In this document: positions 17,698 through 25,430 of the stretch, piece by piece | Layout: each line of letters opens with the position of its first letter | Numbering within the stretch: the first letter of the stretch is position 1 | NCBI RefSeq assembly: GCF_039540375.1 | Contig: NZ_BAABEX010000011.1 | Location: 62,001 to 126,000 of the forward strand | Length of the DNA: 64,000 nt | From: Acidovorax_G lacteus | GTDB taxonomy: Bacteria; Pseudomonadota; Gammaproteobacteria; Burkholderiales; Burkholderiaceae_C | Reading direction: 5' to 3' | Position numbers and translations under genes: made by a program | Notes under the pieces: model-generated | Told to the model about the DNA's origin: nothing | The model's database searches: none | The model's input: only the letters and a program-made list of their open reading frames with translations

Positions 17698-18453
17698 TTA
17701 TGCGCAGAGGGTGAGCTCGAAGGTCGCATCCTCTGGGCAGGCATGCAGGCGCTCGTCCGCGCCCTGGCGCATCAGCCGAACGGAGACGATCAGCCGATTG
17801 CCGCTGATCTCCGGAATCAGGTTGAGCGATGGATCGATGCGCAGGCGCAGCAATTGGAAGGTACGGCCCTGCGGCAGGTTCTGCTGGAACTGTCCTCGCT
17901 CGGCTGCGACTTTCTGCGGCACGCCAGAGTCGCGCAGCAGCTTGAGCAGCAGGAAGATGGATTCGGCCAGCGGTGCCAGCGCAGCGGCCCAGCCTTGCAG
18001 CGCCTGCTGCCGCTCTTCAGGCGCGCGGTGCTGCCATGCGTAATAGGCCGGCAGGTCGAACCCGCAGGTCCCCCCCGGAATGCCCACACGGCTGCGGATG
18101 CTCATCAGCCACTCGTTTTCAGCGAGCGTGTGGCCCGCTTTGCCGGCCTGCGTGTTCAACGCCTGGAAACAGTGGTCCAGCTGGGCAATCACGGCGTCCA
18201 GCGCGCGTTCGGAAATTGACGGGTTGCCACGGTAGCTGTCGAGCTGTTGCTTGTGGCGTTCGATGTCCTTGAGTACGTCAGATTTCAGATCGGCCCGCGC
18301 AGCCACATCCATCACTTCGAACATCGTAACCAGCGCGAAGTGGTGGTCCAGCGGATGTGTGCGGGGGATCAGCTCGCCGAGGCGGCGGAACAGGTGCTCC
18401 AGCCGGAGGTAGGTGCGCAGGCGTTCGTTGAAGGGGTATTCGTAAAGGATCAC
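17698..18453 (-). CDS. zapD: Cell division protein ZapD (DUF1342)
   Basis: ZapD cross-links FtsZ filaments and so stabilises the Z-ring. The 251-residue product begins VILYEYPFNERLRTYLRLEH, the normal family N-terminus, and has a mainly helical first half and the C-terminal beta-rich part ending in FELTLCA. The GTG at 18453 was chosen because it gives this N-terminus and the usual length (E. coli 247); an ATG at 18531 would add 26 residues that do not look like the family. It lies between coaE and yacG. Confidence 0.92.
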   Translation of the reverse strand: MILYEYPFNERLRTYLRLEHLFRRLGELIPRTHPLDHHFALVTMFEVMDVAARADLKSDVLKDIERHKQQLDSYRGNPSISERALDAVIAQLDHCFQALNTQAGKAGHTLAENEWLMSIRSRVGIPGGTCGFDLPAYYAWQHRAPEERQQALQGWAAALAPLAESIFLLLKLLRDSGVPQKVAAERGQFQQNLPQGRTFQLLRLRIDPSLNLIPEISGNRLIVSVRLMRQGADERLHACPEDATFELTLCA

Positions 18454-18548
18454 GCTGGCAGGTTCCGCAGGTCTCGGCAGATTCGGTAGAGTGCGCTCAC
18501 GGCGTGTGCAGCACGCCTTGGCGCACGCCATCGAGGGCGATCACATCA

Positions 18549-19166
18549 TCATAGCCCGAACCGGCGCCCCACCTGCAGAGCGAGCGTGCGCAATGCGGCC
18601 AGGTCAACGCCCTCGTTGTGAATCACCACATCGGCCAGGCTGCGCCGCAAGCTTCTTGACGCCTGCGCCGCAATGATGGCCCTGACGGCATCTTCTGCCA
18701 GGCCACTGCGCGCGATCACGCGGGCGATTTGGACGGCTGCGGGGCAATCGACCACCACGACAGCGTCCAGTTGCGCAGGCCAGCGCCGGGATTCGGCAAG
18801 CAGCGGAATGTCCAGCACCACAAGGCGACTGCCAGCCTCGATAGCCGTCTGGGCGCGTGCCGATACGGTGCTGCCCACCAGGGGGTGCACAATCTGCTCA
18901 AGCTGTACCCGTGCGTCGGGGTCGGTGAAGGCCAGCGAACGCATGCGGTCCCGGTCGAGCGCGCCCTCTGCCGTCACAAACGCATGTCCGAACGCCTTCC
19001 GTATCGCCGGCATGGCGCTGCCATCCGGTCCGGTGACTTCGCGTGCGATGGCGTCGGCATCGATCAGGGTGGCGCCGGCATCCGCCAGAAATTGGCCCAC
19101 CGTGCTTTTGCCGCTGCCGATGCCGCCGGTCAGGCCGATGGTGCGCGTGTGCTGGGTCGGAATCAA
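18549..19166 (-). CDS. coaE: Dephospho-CoA kinase
   Basis: CoaE phosphorylates dephospho-CoA at the ribose 3'-hydroxyl, the last step of coenzyme A synthesis. The 205-residue product has the P-loop GGIGSGKST (residues 14-22), then DADAIAREV and the lid region with conserved Arg residues typical of the family. The length is normal (E. coli 206). It lies between pilD and zapD, an order shared with many gamma- and betaproteobacteria. Confidence 0.95.
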   Translation of the reverse strand: MIPTQHTRTIGLTGGIGSGKSTVGQFLADAGATLIDADAIAREVTGPDGSAMPAIRKAFGHAFVTAEGALDRDRMRSLAFTDPDARVQLEQIVHPLVGSTVSARAQTAIEAGSRLVVLDIPLLAESRRWPAQLDAVVVVDCPAAVQIARVIARSGLAEDAVRAIIAAQASRSLRRSLADVVIHNEGVDLAALRTLALQVGRRFGL

Positions 19167-19212
19167 TCTGTGTCTCGTGAACGCTCAACACCCCGTGGGT
19201 GCAAAGCCTTGC

Positions 19213-20082
19213 TCACAGGCCTAGCCAGCCCAGGATGCGTTGCAAGAGCGCCTGGGGGCCGACGATCATCGCCGCGAAGCCGGCACCTGCGAGAAACGGG
19301 CCGAAGGGCACGTAGCCTCCTTCGCGCAGATTCTTGAAGAGCTTCATGCCAATGCCCACGATCGCTCCGATGACCGACGACACCAGGATGATGGGCACCA
19401 GGGCTGTCCATCCAAACCAAGCGCCCAGCGCGGCAAACAGCTTGAAGTCACCGTAGCCCATGCCTTCTTTCCCGGTGACGAGTTTGAAGGCCCAATACAC
19501 CGTCCAGAGCGACAGGTAGCCGCCCATCGCCCCCCATAAGGCGTCGGAGACCGACACAGGCGTCCAGCGCAGCATGGCCGCCAACAGGCCTGCCCAGAGC
19601 AGGGGCAGGGTGATACTGTCGGGCAGCAAGGTGGTGTCCCAGTCGATCAGCGCCAGCACGAGCAGGGCAGCGCTGAAGCCGCACCACGCCAGGGCAGTCG
19701 GGGTCAGTCCCCAGCGCCAGGCGCAAACCGCGAACAGCGCTGCAGTCGAAAGCTCTACTATGGGATAGCGCCATGAAATGCGCGTCTTGCAGGCAGAGCA
19801 ACGTCCCCGCAGGACGAGATAGCTCAGTACAGGGATGTTCTCATACCAGCGCACTGCGTGGCCGCAGTGCGGACAGCGCGAGCGCGGTGTGAGCAGGTTG
19901 AACCGGTCTGATGGAAGGGCAGGTGGGGTTTGGCCCTGCTCGATCAGGTAGTCGTGGCATTCCGCAGCCCAGGCGCGCTCCATCATACGCGGCAGGCGGT
20001 GGATCACCACGTTCAGGAAACTGCCAATCAAAAGCCCGATGGTCCCCGCGATGAGCGCATCCATTCCTTGCAAACCGAGCAT
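19213..20082 (-). CDS. pilD: Type IV prepilin peptidase / N-methyltransferase
   Basis: PilD cleaves the leader of type IV prepilins and pseudopilins and methylates the new N-terminus. The 289-residue integral membrane protein has the cytoplasmic zinc site with two CxxC pairs (Cys70, Cys73, Cys95, Cys98), which marks the bifunctional form, and the two aspartyl-protease motifs ALIDWDTTLLPD and GMGYGDFKL (Asp212). Multiple hydrophobic segments follow. It overlaps the end of pilC by one base and belongs to the pilB-pilC-pilD unit. Confidence 0.95.
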   Translation of the reverse strand: MLGLQGMDALIAGTIGLLIGSFLNVVIHRLPRMMERAWAAECHDYLIEQGQTPPALPSDRFNLLTPRSRCPHCGHAVRWYENIPVLSYLVLRGRCSACKTRISWRYPIVELSTAALFAVCAWRWGLTPTALAWCGFSAALLVLALIDWDTTLLPDSITLPLLWAGLLAAMLRWTPVSVSDALWGAMGGYLSLWTVYWAFKLVTGKEGMGYGDFKLFAALGAWFGWTALVPIILVSSVIGAIVGIGMKLFKNLREGGYVPFGPFLAGAGFAAMIVGPQALLQRILGWLGL

Positions 20083-21302
20083 CAGACAACCTGCCCCAAC
20101 TTGAAGATTGGCAGGTACATGGACACCACAATGCCGCCGATCAGCGTGCCCAGGAACACGATGATGATGGGCTCCATCAGGCTCGAAAGCCCTGCCACCA
20201 TGTCATCGACCTCTTCTTCGTAGAAGTCGGCCGCCTTGCCCAGCATGTGGTCGATGGAGCCGGACTCCTCGCCGATCGCACACATCTGCAGCACCATGGA
20301 CGGAAACACGTTGGCATTCGTCATGGCAGCCGTCAGGCTGGTGCCAGTTGATACTTCTTGCTGGATGCGGTCGGTGGCCATCTCATACACGGAGTTGCCC
20401 GAAGCGCCACCCACGGAATCGAGCGCCTCTACCAGAGGTACACCGGCGGCAAACATGGTGGACAGTGTTCGGGTCCAGCGCGCAACGCAGGATTTGTCGA
20501 TCAGTGGCCCAAACACAGGAATGCGCAGCAGCAGCCGGTCCATGAACATCTGAACCTTCTCACTGCGGCGCCAAGCCTGCATGAAAAAGAAGAATGTGCC
20601 GCCGATACCGCCAAAAATGAGCCACCACCATTTCACGAACACTTCGCTGATGGCGATCACAAACAGCGTGGGGGCAGGCAGATCGGCACCAAATGAGCTG
20701 AACACGTCCTTGAACGCCGGGATCACAAAGATCATGATGATGGTCACGACCACAAAGGCCACGATGACCACCGAAATCGGGTACATCAAGGCAGACTTGA
20801 TTTTCGACTTGATGGCCTCAGTTTTCTCCATGTAAGTCGCGAGGCGGTCCAGCAATCCTTCGAGAATACCGGCGGCTTCGCCTGCCTCAACCAGATTGCA
20901 GTAAAGGCTGTCGAAGTACATCGGGTACTTGCGAAACGCAGCATTGAGCGACGTGCCGGTTTCGATATCGCCGCGGATATCGTTTAGCAACTTGGTGACG
21001 CTGGGATTCGCGTTGCCGCGGCCCACGATGTCAAAAGCCTGCAAAAGGGGCACCCCGGCCTTCATCATCGTGGCGAGCTGCCGGGTGAAAAGCGCGATGT
21101 CCTTGGGTTTGATCTTCTTGCCGCTGCGCATGCGGCGCTTCTTGATCTTCGTAGGCAGCACACCTTGGCGGCGTAGTGTGGCTTGTACCTGGTTCTCGCC
21201 GACTGCCCGTACCTCGCCGCGCACCACCTTGCCATTGCGGTCTTTGCCTTCCCACTCGAAGACAAAATCCTGGACGTCTTTTTTTGCTGTTGCAGTTGCC
21301 AT
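20082..21302 (-). CDS. pilC: Type IV pilus inner-membrane platform protein PilC
   Basis: PilC is the polytopic platform on which the PilB motor acts during pilus extension; the same family serves type II secretion as GspF. The 406-residue product has two repeated GspF-type domains (about residues 70-195 and 275-398), each ending in membrane helices, and an N-terminal basic cytoplasmic stretch. It lies 37 bases after pilB and is directly followed by pilD. No pilin or secretin genes are in the window, so the rest of the pilus machinery is elsewhere. Confidence 0.95.
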   Translation of the reverse strand: MATATAKKDVQDFVFEWEGKDRNGKVVRGEVRAVGENQVQATLRRQGVLPTKIKKRRMRSGKKIKPKDIALFTRQLATMMKAGVPLLQAFDIVGRGNANPSVTKLLNDIRGDIETGTSLNAAFRKYPMYFDSLYCNLVEAGEAAGILEGLLDRLATYMEKTEAIKSKIKSALMYPISVVIVAFVVVTIIMIFVIPAFKDVFSSFGADLPAPTLFVIAISEVFVKWWWLIFGGIGGTFFFFMQAWRRSEKVQMFMDRLLLRIPVFGPLIDKSCVARWTRTLSTMFAAGVPLVEALDSVGGASGNSVYEMATDRIQQEVSTGTSLTAAMTNANVFPSMVLQMCAIGEESGSIDHMLGKAADFYEEEVDDMVAGLSSLMEPIIIVFLGTLIGGIVVSMYLPIFKLGQVV

Positions 21303-21339
21303 GGTGCTCTCCCTGGTCTAGCGAATAAGCTCGCTTCTG

Positions 21340-23079
21340 TTATTCGTTGGTCACGGCCAGCACTTCTTCCAGTGACGTCAGACCGATGCGTGCCTTATGC
21401 AGCCCCGATTCGCGAAGCGAGCGGACGCCTTCGCGTTTGGCCTGTTCGGCAATCTCAAGGGCACTGCCATCGCGCAGGATGATGCGCTGCATTTCCTCGG
21501 ACACCGGCATCACCTGGTAGATACCCACTCGGCCCTTGTAGCCGTTGTTGCAGGCTGAGCATCCCACGGGGCGGTAAGTGACCCACGTGCCATCGATGTC
21601 CTCCTCGCGGTAGCCAGCCTCCAACAGGGACTCGTGCGGAATATCGGCTGGTGCCTTGCATTGCGCGCACAGCCGCCGCGCCAGGCGCTGGGCGGTGATC
21701 AGAATGACGCTGGATGCAATGTTGAACGGGGCAATCCCCATGTTACGCATCCGCGTGAGCGTGGTGGGGGCATCGTTGGTGTGGAGGGTAGACAGCACCA
21801 GATGCCCGGTCTGGGCAGCCTTGATGGCGATGTCTGCAGTCTCCAGATCACGGATTTCGCCCACCATGATGATGTCCGGATCCTGACGCAGAAACGCCTT
21901 GAGAGCTGCCGCGAACGTCAGTCCGGCCTTCTCATTGACGTTGACCTGGTTGACGCCCGGCAAGTTGATTTCCGATGGGTCTTCAGCGGTGGCAATGTTC
22001 ACGCCAGGCTTATTCAGCAGGTTCAGGCATGTATAGAGCGACACGGTCTTGCCGGAGCCGGTCGGGCCTGTCACCAAAATCATGCCGTAGGGGCGGGCGA
22101 TCGCGTGGAGCAGACGCTCTTTTTCTTCGGGTTCATATCCCAGCGCATCAATGCCCAGTCGCGCGCTGCTCGGATCCAGGATACGGATCACGATCTTTTC
22201 CCCGAACAAGGTTGGCAGGGTGCTCACACGGAAATCGATCACCCGGTCAGGTCCTACCTTGAGCTTCATTCGCCCATCCTGCGGCACGCGCTTTTCCGAA
22301 ATATCGAGTCGCGAGATCACTTTGATGCGCGAGGCCAGTTTGTCCTTGATCGCAATCGGGGGCGACGCAATCTCGCGCAGTTCCCCGTCAATACGAAACC
22401 GAACGCGGTATTGGTGTTCGTAGGGCTCAAAATGCAAGTCAGATGCCCGCATATTGAACGCGTCAATCAGCATCTTGTGCAAAAACTTGACGATAGGCGC
22501 GTCTTCGACTTCGTTGGCGCCTGTCTCCTGGCTTTCCGTCGCCTCTTCGACCGTCACGTCGGCAAAATCAAATTCACCGCCGTTGCCAACGATGGCGTCC
22601 ATGGATTCTGTGGCCGACTTTGTAGTGGCATCCACGAGCCGATTGAGCTTGTCGAATTCGGCGATTACCCAGTCCACGCCCATTTGCGTCGTGAACTTGA
22701 TCTTTTCCGCGGCTTCTTGGTCCGTAGGATCCGCAGTGGCAACGATCAGCCGGTTGTTGCGCTTGCTTAGCACCACCACACGGTAGGCCTGGCAGATCTT
22801 GACATCCAGCAGATCCCGGGGCAGGCGCTGGGGGTCCAGCGCATCCAGATCCAAGAGCGGGGCACCGAAAACAGACGAGACGGTATGTGCCAGATCGGCG
22901 GCCGACACCACCCCGGATCCCGTCAGCTCCGCAATGAAACTGCTGCGGGTGCTTTGTGACTTCTTGTAAATGTCCTCGGCTGATTTTTGGTTCAGTTTGC
23001 CCGCCGCAATCAGCGCGCGACCCAATCCAGGCAGGGCGACGGCGGAAACGTCTTTGGATGAGGTGTCGACTGCGGCCAT
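21340..23079 (-). CDS. pilB: Type IV pilus assembly ATPase PilB
   Basis: PilB is the hexameric motor that powers pilin polymerisation. The 579-residue protein has an N-terminal GspE-N/MshEN-type domain, the core ATPase with Walker A GPTGSGKT, an Asp box and Walker B DPDIIMVGEIRDLETAD, and a four-Cys zinc site (CAQC and CSAC) near the C-terminus. The ATG at 23079 opens with MAAVDTSSKD, consistent with relatives. It is the first gene of the minus-strand pil run. No sigma-54-type promoter was evident in its 380-base upstream gap. Confidence 0.96.
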   Translation of the reverse strand: MAAVDTSSKDVSAVALPGLGRALIAAGKLNQKSAEDIYKKSQSTRSSFIAELTGSGVVSAADLAHTVSSVFGAPLLDLDALDPQRLPRDLLDVKICQAYRVVVLSKRNNRLIVATADPTDQEAAEKIKFTTQMGVDWVIAEFDKLNRLVDATTKSATESMDAIVGNGGEFDFADVTVEEATESQETGANEVEDAPIVKFLHKMLIDAFNMRASDLHFEPYEHQYRVRFRIDGELREIASPPIAIKDKLASRIKVISRLDISEKRVPQDGRMKLKVGPDRVIDFRVSTLPTLFGEKIVIRILDPSSARLGIDALGYEPEEKERLLHAIARPYGMILVTGPTGSGKTVSLYTCLNLLNKPGVNIATAEDPSEINLPGVNQVNVNEKAGLTFAAALKAFLRQDPDIIMVGEIRDLETADIAIKAAQTGHLVLSTLHTNDAPTTLTRMRNMGIAPFNIASSVILITAQRLARRLCAQCKAPADIPHESLLEAGYREEDIDGTWVTYRPVGCSACNNGYKGRVGIYQVMPVSEEMQRIILRDGSALEIAEQAKREGVRSLRESGLHKARIGLTSLEEVLAVTNE

Positions 23080-23411
23080 GTCACCGAGAAAGCAATGTGC
23101 GTAAGGGTCTGAAAGGAAATCATCCTATCATTCCCGAAGCGTTTTACCTTGGCGTGCGAGGAAATGCGAAGCGGGCATACCCCGTGTGGAGTGAAAAGCG
23201 TCGGTGCTGTGCGACACCGCCACTGGCCCTGAGATGTTTGATGACCGGACGCAGGCGGTGCGGAGGGCGTGGCTCTCCACAGGGCGTCATGCGATCGCTT
23301 TACTTGTCTTTGAGGGTAAGGCTTGGCTCTGTCGGCAGCAGGCTGCTACGCGAAGGCTGCGGCGCAAGCAGCGCCTCTGCCACCAATCTGCCACTCGCGA
23401 CCGCTGATACG
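23080..23411. other. Gap between pilB and tRNA-Pro without a supported gene
   Basis: The stretch holds the pilB leader on the minus strand. Short plus-strand frames are present, the longest of about 67 codons (23204-23407), but none has a ribosome site or a recognised domain. The hairpin at 23412-23438 closes it on the tRNA side. I see no repeat of the two-hairpin family here. Confidence 0.5.
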
Positions 23412-23438
23412 ACGAAGCCCCGCGGTGCGGGGCTTCGT
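23412..23438 (-). terminator. Hairpin terminator downstream of tRNA-Pro
   Basis: ACGAAGCCCCGC and GCGGGGCTTCGT form a perfect 12-bp stem with a 3-base loop. It lies 24 bases beyond the 3' end of tRNA-Pro. No long U-tract follows on either strand, so termination may be only partly intrinsic. Confidence 0.65.
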
Positions 23439-23462
23439 ACATCCTCGTTTGCGAGGGAAATC

Positions 23463-23539
23463 TGGTCGGGGTGAGAGGATTCGAACCTCCGGCCTCTACG
23501 TCCCGAACGTAGCGCTCTACCAGGCTAAGCTACACCCCG
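23463..23539 (-). tRNA. tRNA-Pro (anticodon CGG)
   Basis: On the minus strand the 77-base sequence folds with acceptor CGGGGTG and CACCCCG, a D-arm with AGCCTGGTAGAGC, the anticodon stem CTACG/CGTAG around loop TTCGGGA (anticodon CGG), and T-loop TTCGAAT. The CCA end is encoded at 23463-23465. Confidence 0.95.
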
Positions 23540-23570
23540 ATGTCAGTCTGTTCAAGGCGCGTAGGCCAAT

Positions 23571-24557
23571 TCAATGGCGGCGCTCAAGAAGCTGAGCCGC
23601 TAATTGTAGCAAACTTGCCGTGTGCTGATTGATGGGCAGGTTAGATATTGCATCGATCGCGCGCTGTGCTTCGGCCGCAGCCGCCTTCCGGGCCACATCG
23701 AGGGCGCCAGTGTTCCGAACGATGGCCACGATGTCCTCCAGGTGCTCGGTACTGCCTTGCTCGATCGCCTGTCGTATGAGGGTCGATTGCTCCAGCGTGC
23801 CGCGTTGCATGGCTGCGATCAGTGGCAGCGTGGATTTGCCTTCGCGCAGATCGTCCCCGAGGTTCTTGCCCATTTCTGCGGCCACGCCGTCGTAGTCGAG
23901 GACGTCGTCGATGATCTGAAAGGCAGTGCCCAGGGCCTGTCCATAGGTGGCGCATGCGGTTTCGGTAGCAGGCGGGGCGCCTGCCAGCACGGCTCCCAGA
24001 CGGGCGCTGGCCTCGAACAACTTGGCGGTTTTGGACCGAATGACGCGCAGGTACCCCTCTTCGTCCAGGGAAGCGTCGTGCATGTTCATGAGTTGGAGCA
24101 CTTCGCCTTCGGCGATCACGTTGGTGGCATCCGACAGGATTTCCATGATGCGCATGCTGCCCGCACTCACCATCATTTGAAAAGCTCGGGAGTACAGAAA
24201 GTCTCCGACCAGCACACTTGCGGGGTTGCCGAAGCTCTCGTTGGCCGTGGCCCGTCCACGCCGCAGCGTCGATTCGTCCACCACGTCATCGTGCAACAGC
24301 GTGGCGGTGTGAATGAATTCGACGACCGCGGCCAGATTGAAGCGTTCGCTCCCTTTGTAGCCCAAGGCACCGCAGATCAGCAGCAGCAGGGCCGGTCGCA
24401 GGCGCTTGCCGCCAGCCGCGATGATGTACTGGGAGATCTGGGCGACCAGCGGCACGCTGGACGTCAGTCGATGGGCAATCACCCCGTCCACTTCGAGCAT
24501 GTCGTGCGCGATGGGGGCTAGGGGGTTGGGAGAGGCGGGGGGGAGGGGGGCGTTCAA
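23571..24557 (-). CDS. ispB: Octaprenyl diphosphate synthase (trans polyprenyl synthase)
   Basis: IspB elongates farnesyl diphosphate to the polyprenyl chain of ubiquinone. The 328-residue protein has both Asp-rich metal motifs: LLHDDVVDES with the following RRG, and IIDDVLDYDG. The GGKRLRPALLLL block is also present. The frame is open to 24611, but a TATAAT -10 element at 24585-24590 lies inside that extension, so translation must start further in. TTG at 24557 gives an N-terminus that aligns in length with E. coli IspB; the first ATG (24500) would remove about 14 residues of the aligned region. It is divergent from rplU. Confidence 0.9.
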   Translation of the reverse strand: MNAPLPPASPNPLAPIAHDMLEVDGVIAHRLTSSVPLVAQISQYIIAAGGKRLRPALLLLICGALGYKGSERFNLAAVVEFIHTATLLHDDVVDESTLRRGRATANESFGNPASVLVGDFLYSRAFQMMVSAGSMRIMEILSDATNVIAEGEVLQLMNMHDASLDEEGYLRVIRSKTAKLFEASARLGAVLAGAPPATETACATYGQALGTAFQIIDDVLDYDGVAAEMGKNLGDDLREGKSTLPLIAAMQRGTLEQSTLIRQAIEQGSTEHLEDIVAIVRNTGALDVARKAAAAEAQRAIDAISNLPINQHTASLLQLAAQLLERRH

Positions 24558-24584
24558 GGTGGTCGTCGCGCAGAGTGCGACCGG

Positions 24585-24611
24585 ATTATAGAAAGGGCCT
24601 ATTCGTGCCAA
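24585..24611 (-). promoter_or_regulatory. Sigma-70-type promoter of ispB
   Basis: On the minus strand TTGGCA (24606-24611) and a perfect TATAAT (24585-24590) are separated by 15 bases. The predicted start of transcription is near 24578, about 20 bases before the proposed TTG start codon. Confidence 0.65.
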
Positions 24612-24653
24612 GGAGGCCGAAGGCTGATCCTCTGGGCGCCGCGCAGGCCCTGG

Positions 24654-24682
24654 GTGACAGCCTCGGCGCCCCGTAGTACAAT
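24654..24682 (+). promoter_or_regulatory. Sigma-70-type promoter of rplU-rpmA
   Basis: GTGACA (24654-24659) and TACAAT (24677-24682) are separated by exactly 17 bases. The leader to the rplU ATG is about 43 bases and contains a possible hairpin with TCTGCG and CGCAGA arms. Confidence 0.7.
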
Positions 24683-24731
24683 CGCGGGCTCTGCGGAAAT
24701 CCGTTCGCAGAACTCAACTCAAGAGGTCCAC

Positions 24732-25043
24732 ATGTACGCGGTCATAAAAACCGGTGGCAAGCAGTATCGCGTTGCTTCCGGCGAGAAAATCAAAGTAGAA
24801 CAGATTGCTGCGGACGTTGGCCAGGAAATCGTGATCGACCAGGTTCTGGCCGTCGGAAACGGCGCTGAACTGAAGGTGGGCACGCCCCTGGTGTCCGGTG
24901 CAACGGTCAAGGCTACGGTCGTAGCCCATGGCAAGCACGACAAGGTGCGCATTTTCAAGATGCGTCGCCGCAAGCACTATCAAAAGCGCCAAGGTCACCG
25001 TCAGCAGTACACCGAACTGCAGATCGGTGCAATCGCTGCTTAA
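24732..25043 (+). CDS. rplU: 50S ribosomal protein L21
   Basis: L21 binds 23S rRNA near L20. The 103-residue product starts MYAVIKTGGKQYRV, the standard N-terminus, and has the KMRRRKHYQKRQGHRQ basic block. An AAGAGG ribosome site lies 7 bases before the ATG. The frame is open upstream, but the extension is in the promoter region. rpmA follows after 15 bases. Confidence 0.98.
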   Translation: MYAVIKTGGKQYRVASGEKIKVEQIAADVGQEIVIDQVLAVGNGAELKVGTPLVSGATVKATVVAHGKHDKVRIFKMRRRKHYQKRQGHRQQYTELQIGAIAA

Positions 25044-25058
25044 ACGGGAGCTGAAGTC

Positions 25059-25316
25059 ATGGCACAGAAAAAAGGCGGCGGCTCTACGCGAAACGGGCGC
25101 GATTCCAAGCCCAAGATGCTCGGTGTGAAGGCTTTCGGCGGCGAATTGATCAGCGCCGGTTCCATCATCGTGCGCCAGCGCGGCACCAAGTTTCACCCCG
25201 GCACGAACGTCGGCGTGGGCAAGGACCACACGCTGTTCGCGCTGGTCGATGGCCACGTGAGCTTCGGCACCAAGGGTGCGTTGTCCAAGCACACGGTCAA
25301 CGTGACCCCTGTCTGA
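25059..25316 (+). CDS. rpmA: 50S ribosomal protein L27
   Basis: L27 reaches the peptidyl-transferase centre with its N-terminus. The 85-residue product begins MAQKKGGGSTRNGRDS, so it is of the type that does not need N-terminal cleavage, and has the RQRGTKFHPGTNVG block. A strong terminator follows 18 bases later, before obgE. Confidence 0.98.
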   Translation: MAQKKGGGSTRNGRDSKPKMLGVKAFGGELISAGSIIVRQRGTKFHPGTNVGVGKDHTLFALVDGHVSFGTKGALSKHTVNVTPV

Positions 25317-25334
25317 GGCATCGCCCAGGCAAGC

Positions 25335-25359
25335 CAAAGCCCCGCTCTGCGGGGCTTTG
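25335..25359 (+). terminator. Rho-independent terminator after rplU-rpmA
   Basis: CAAAGCCCCGC and GCGGGGCTTTG form an 11-bp perfect stem with loop TCT, followed by TCGTTTG. Confidence 0.8.
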
Positions 25360-25430
25360 TCGTTTGCAGGGTGGGCGAAAGCGCAGAGTGCGCGGGTCCC
25401 CATCCACTCATTCGTTACACTGGATTGGCC

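Noticed and set aside
23204..23407. Plus-strand frame of 67 codons in the pilB-tRNA gap
   Set aside because: No ribosome site, no recognised domain, and composition typical of random GC-rich sequence.
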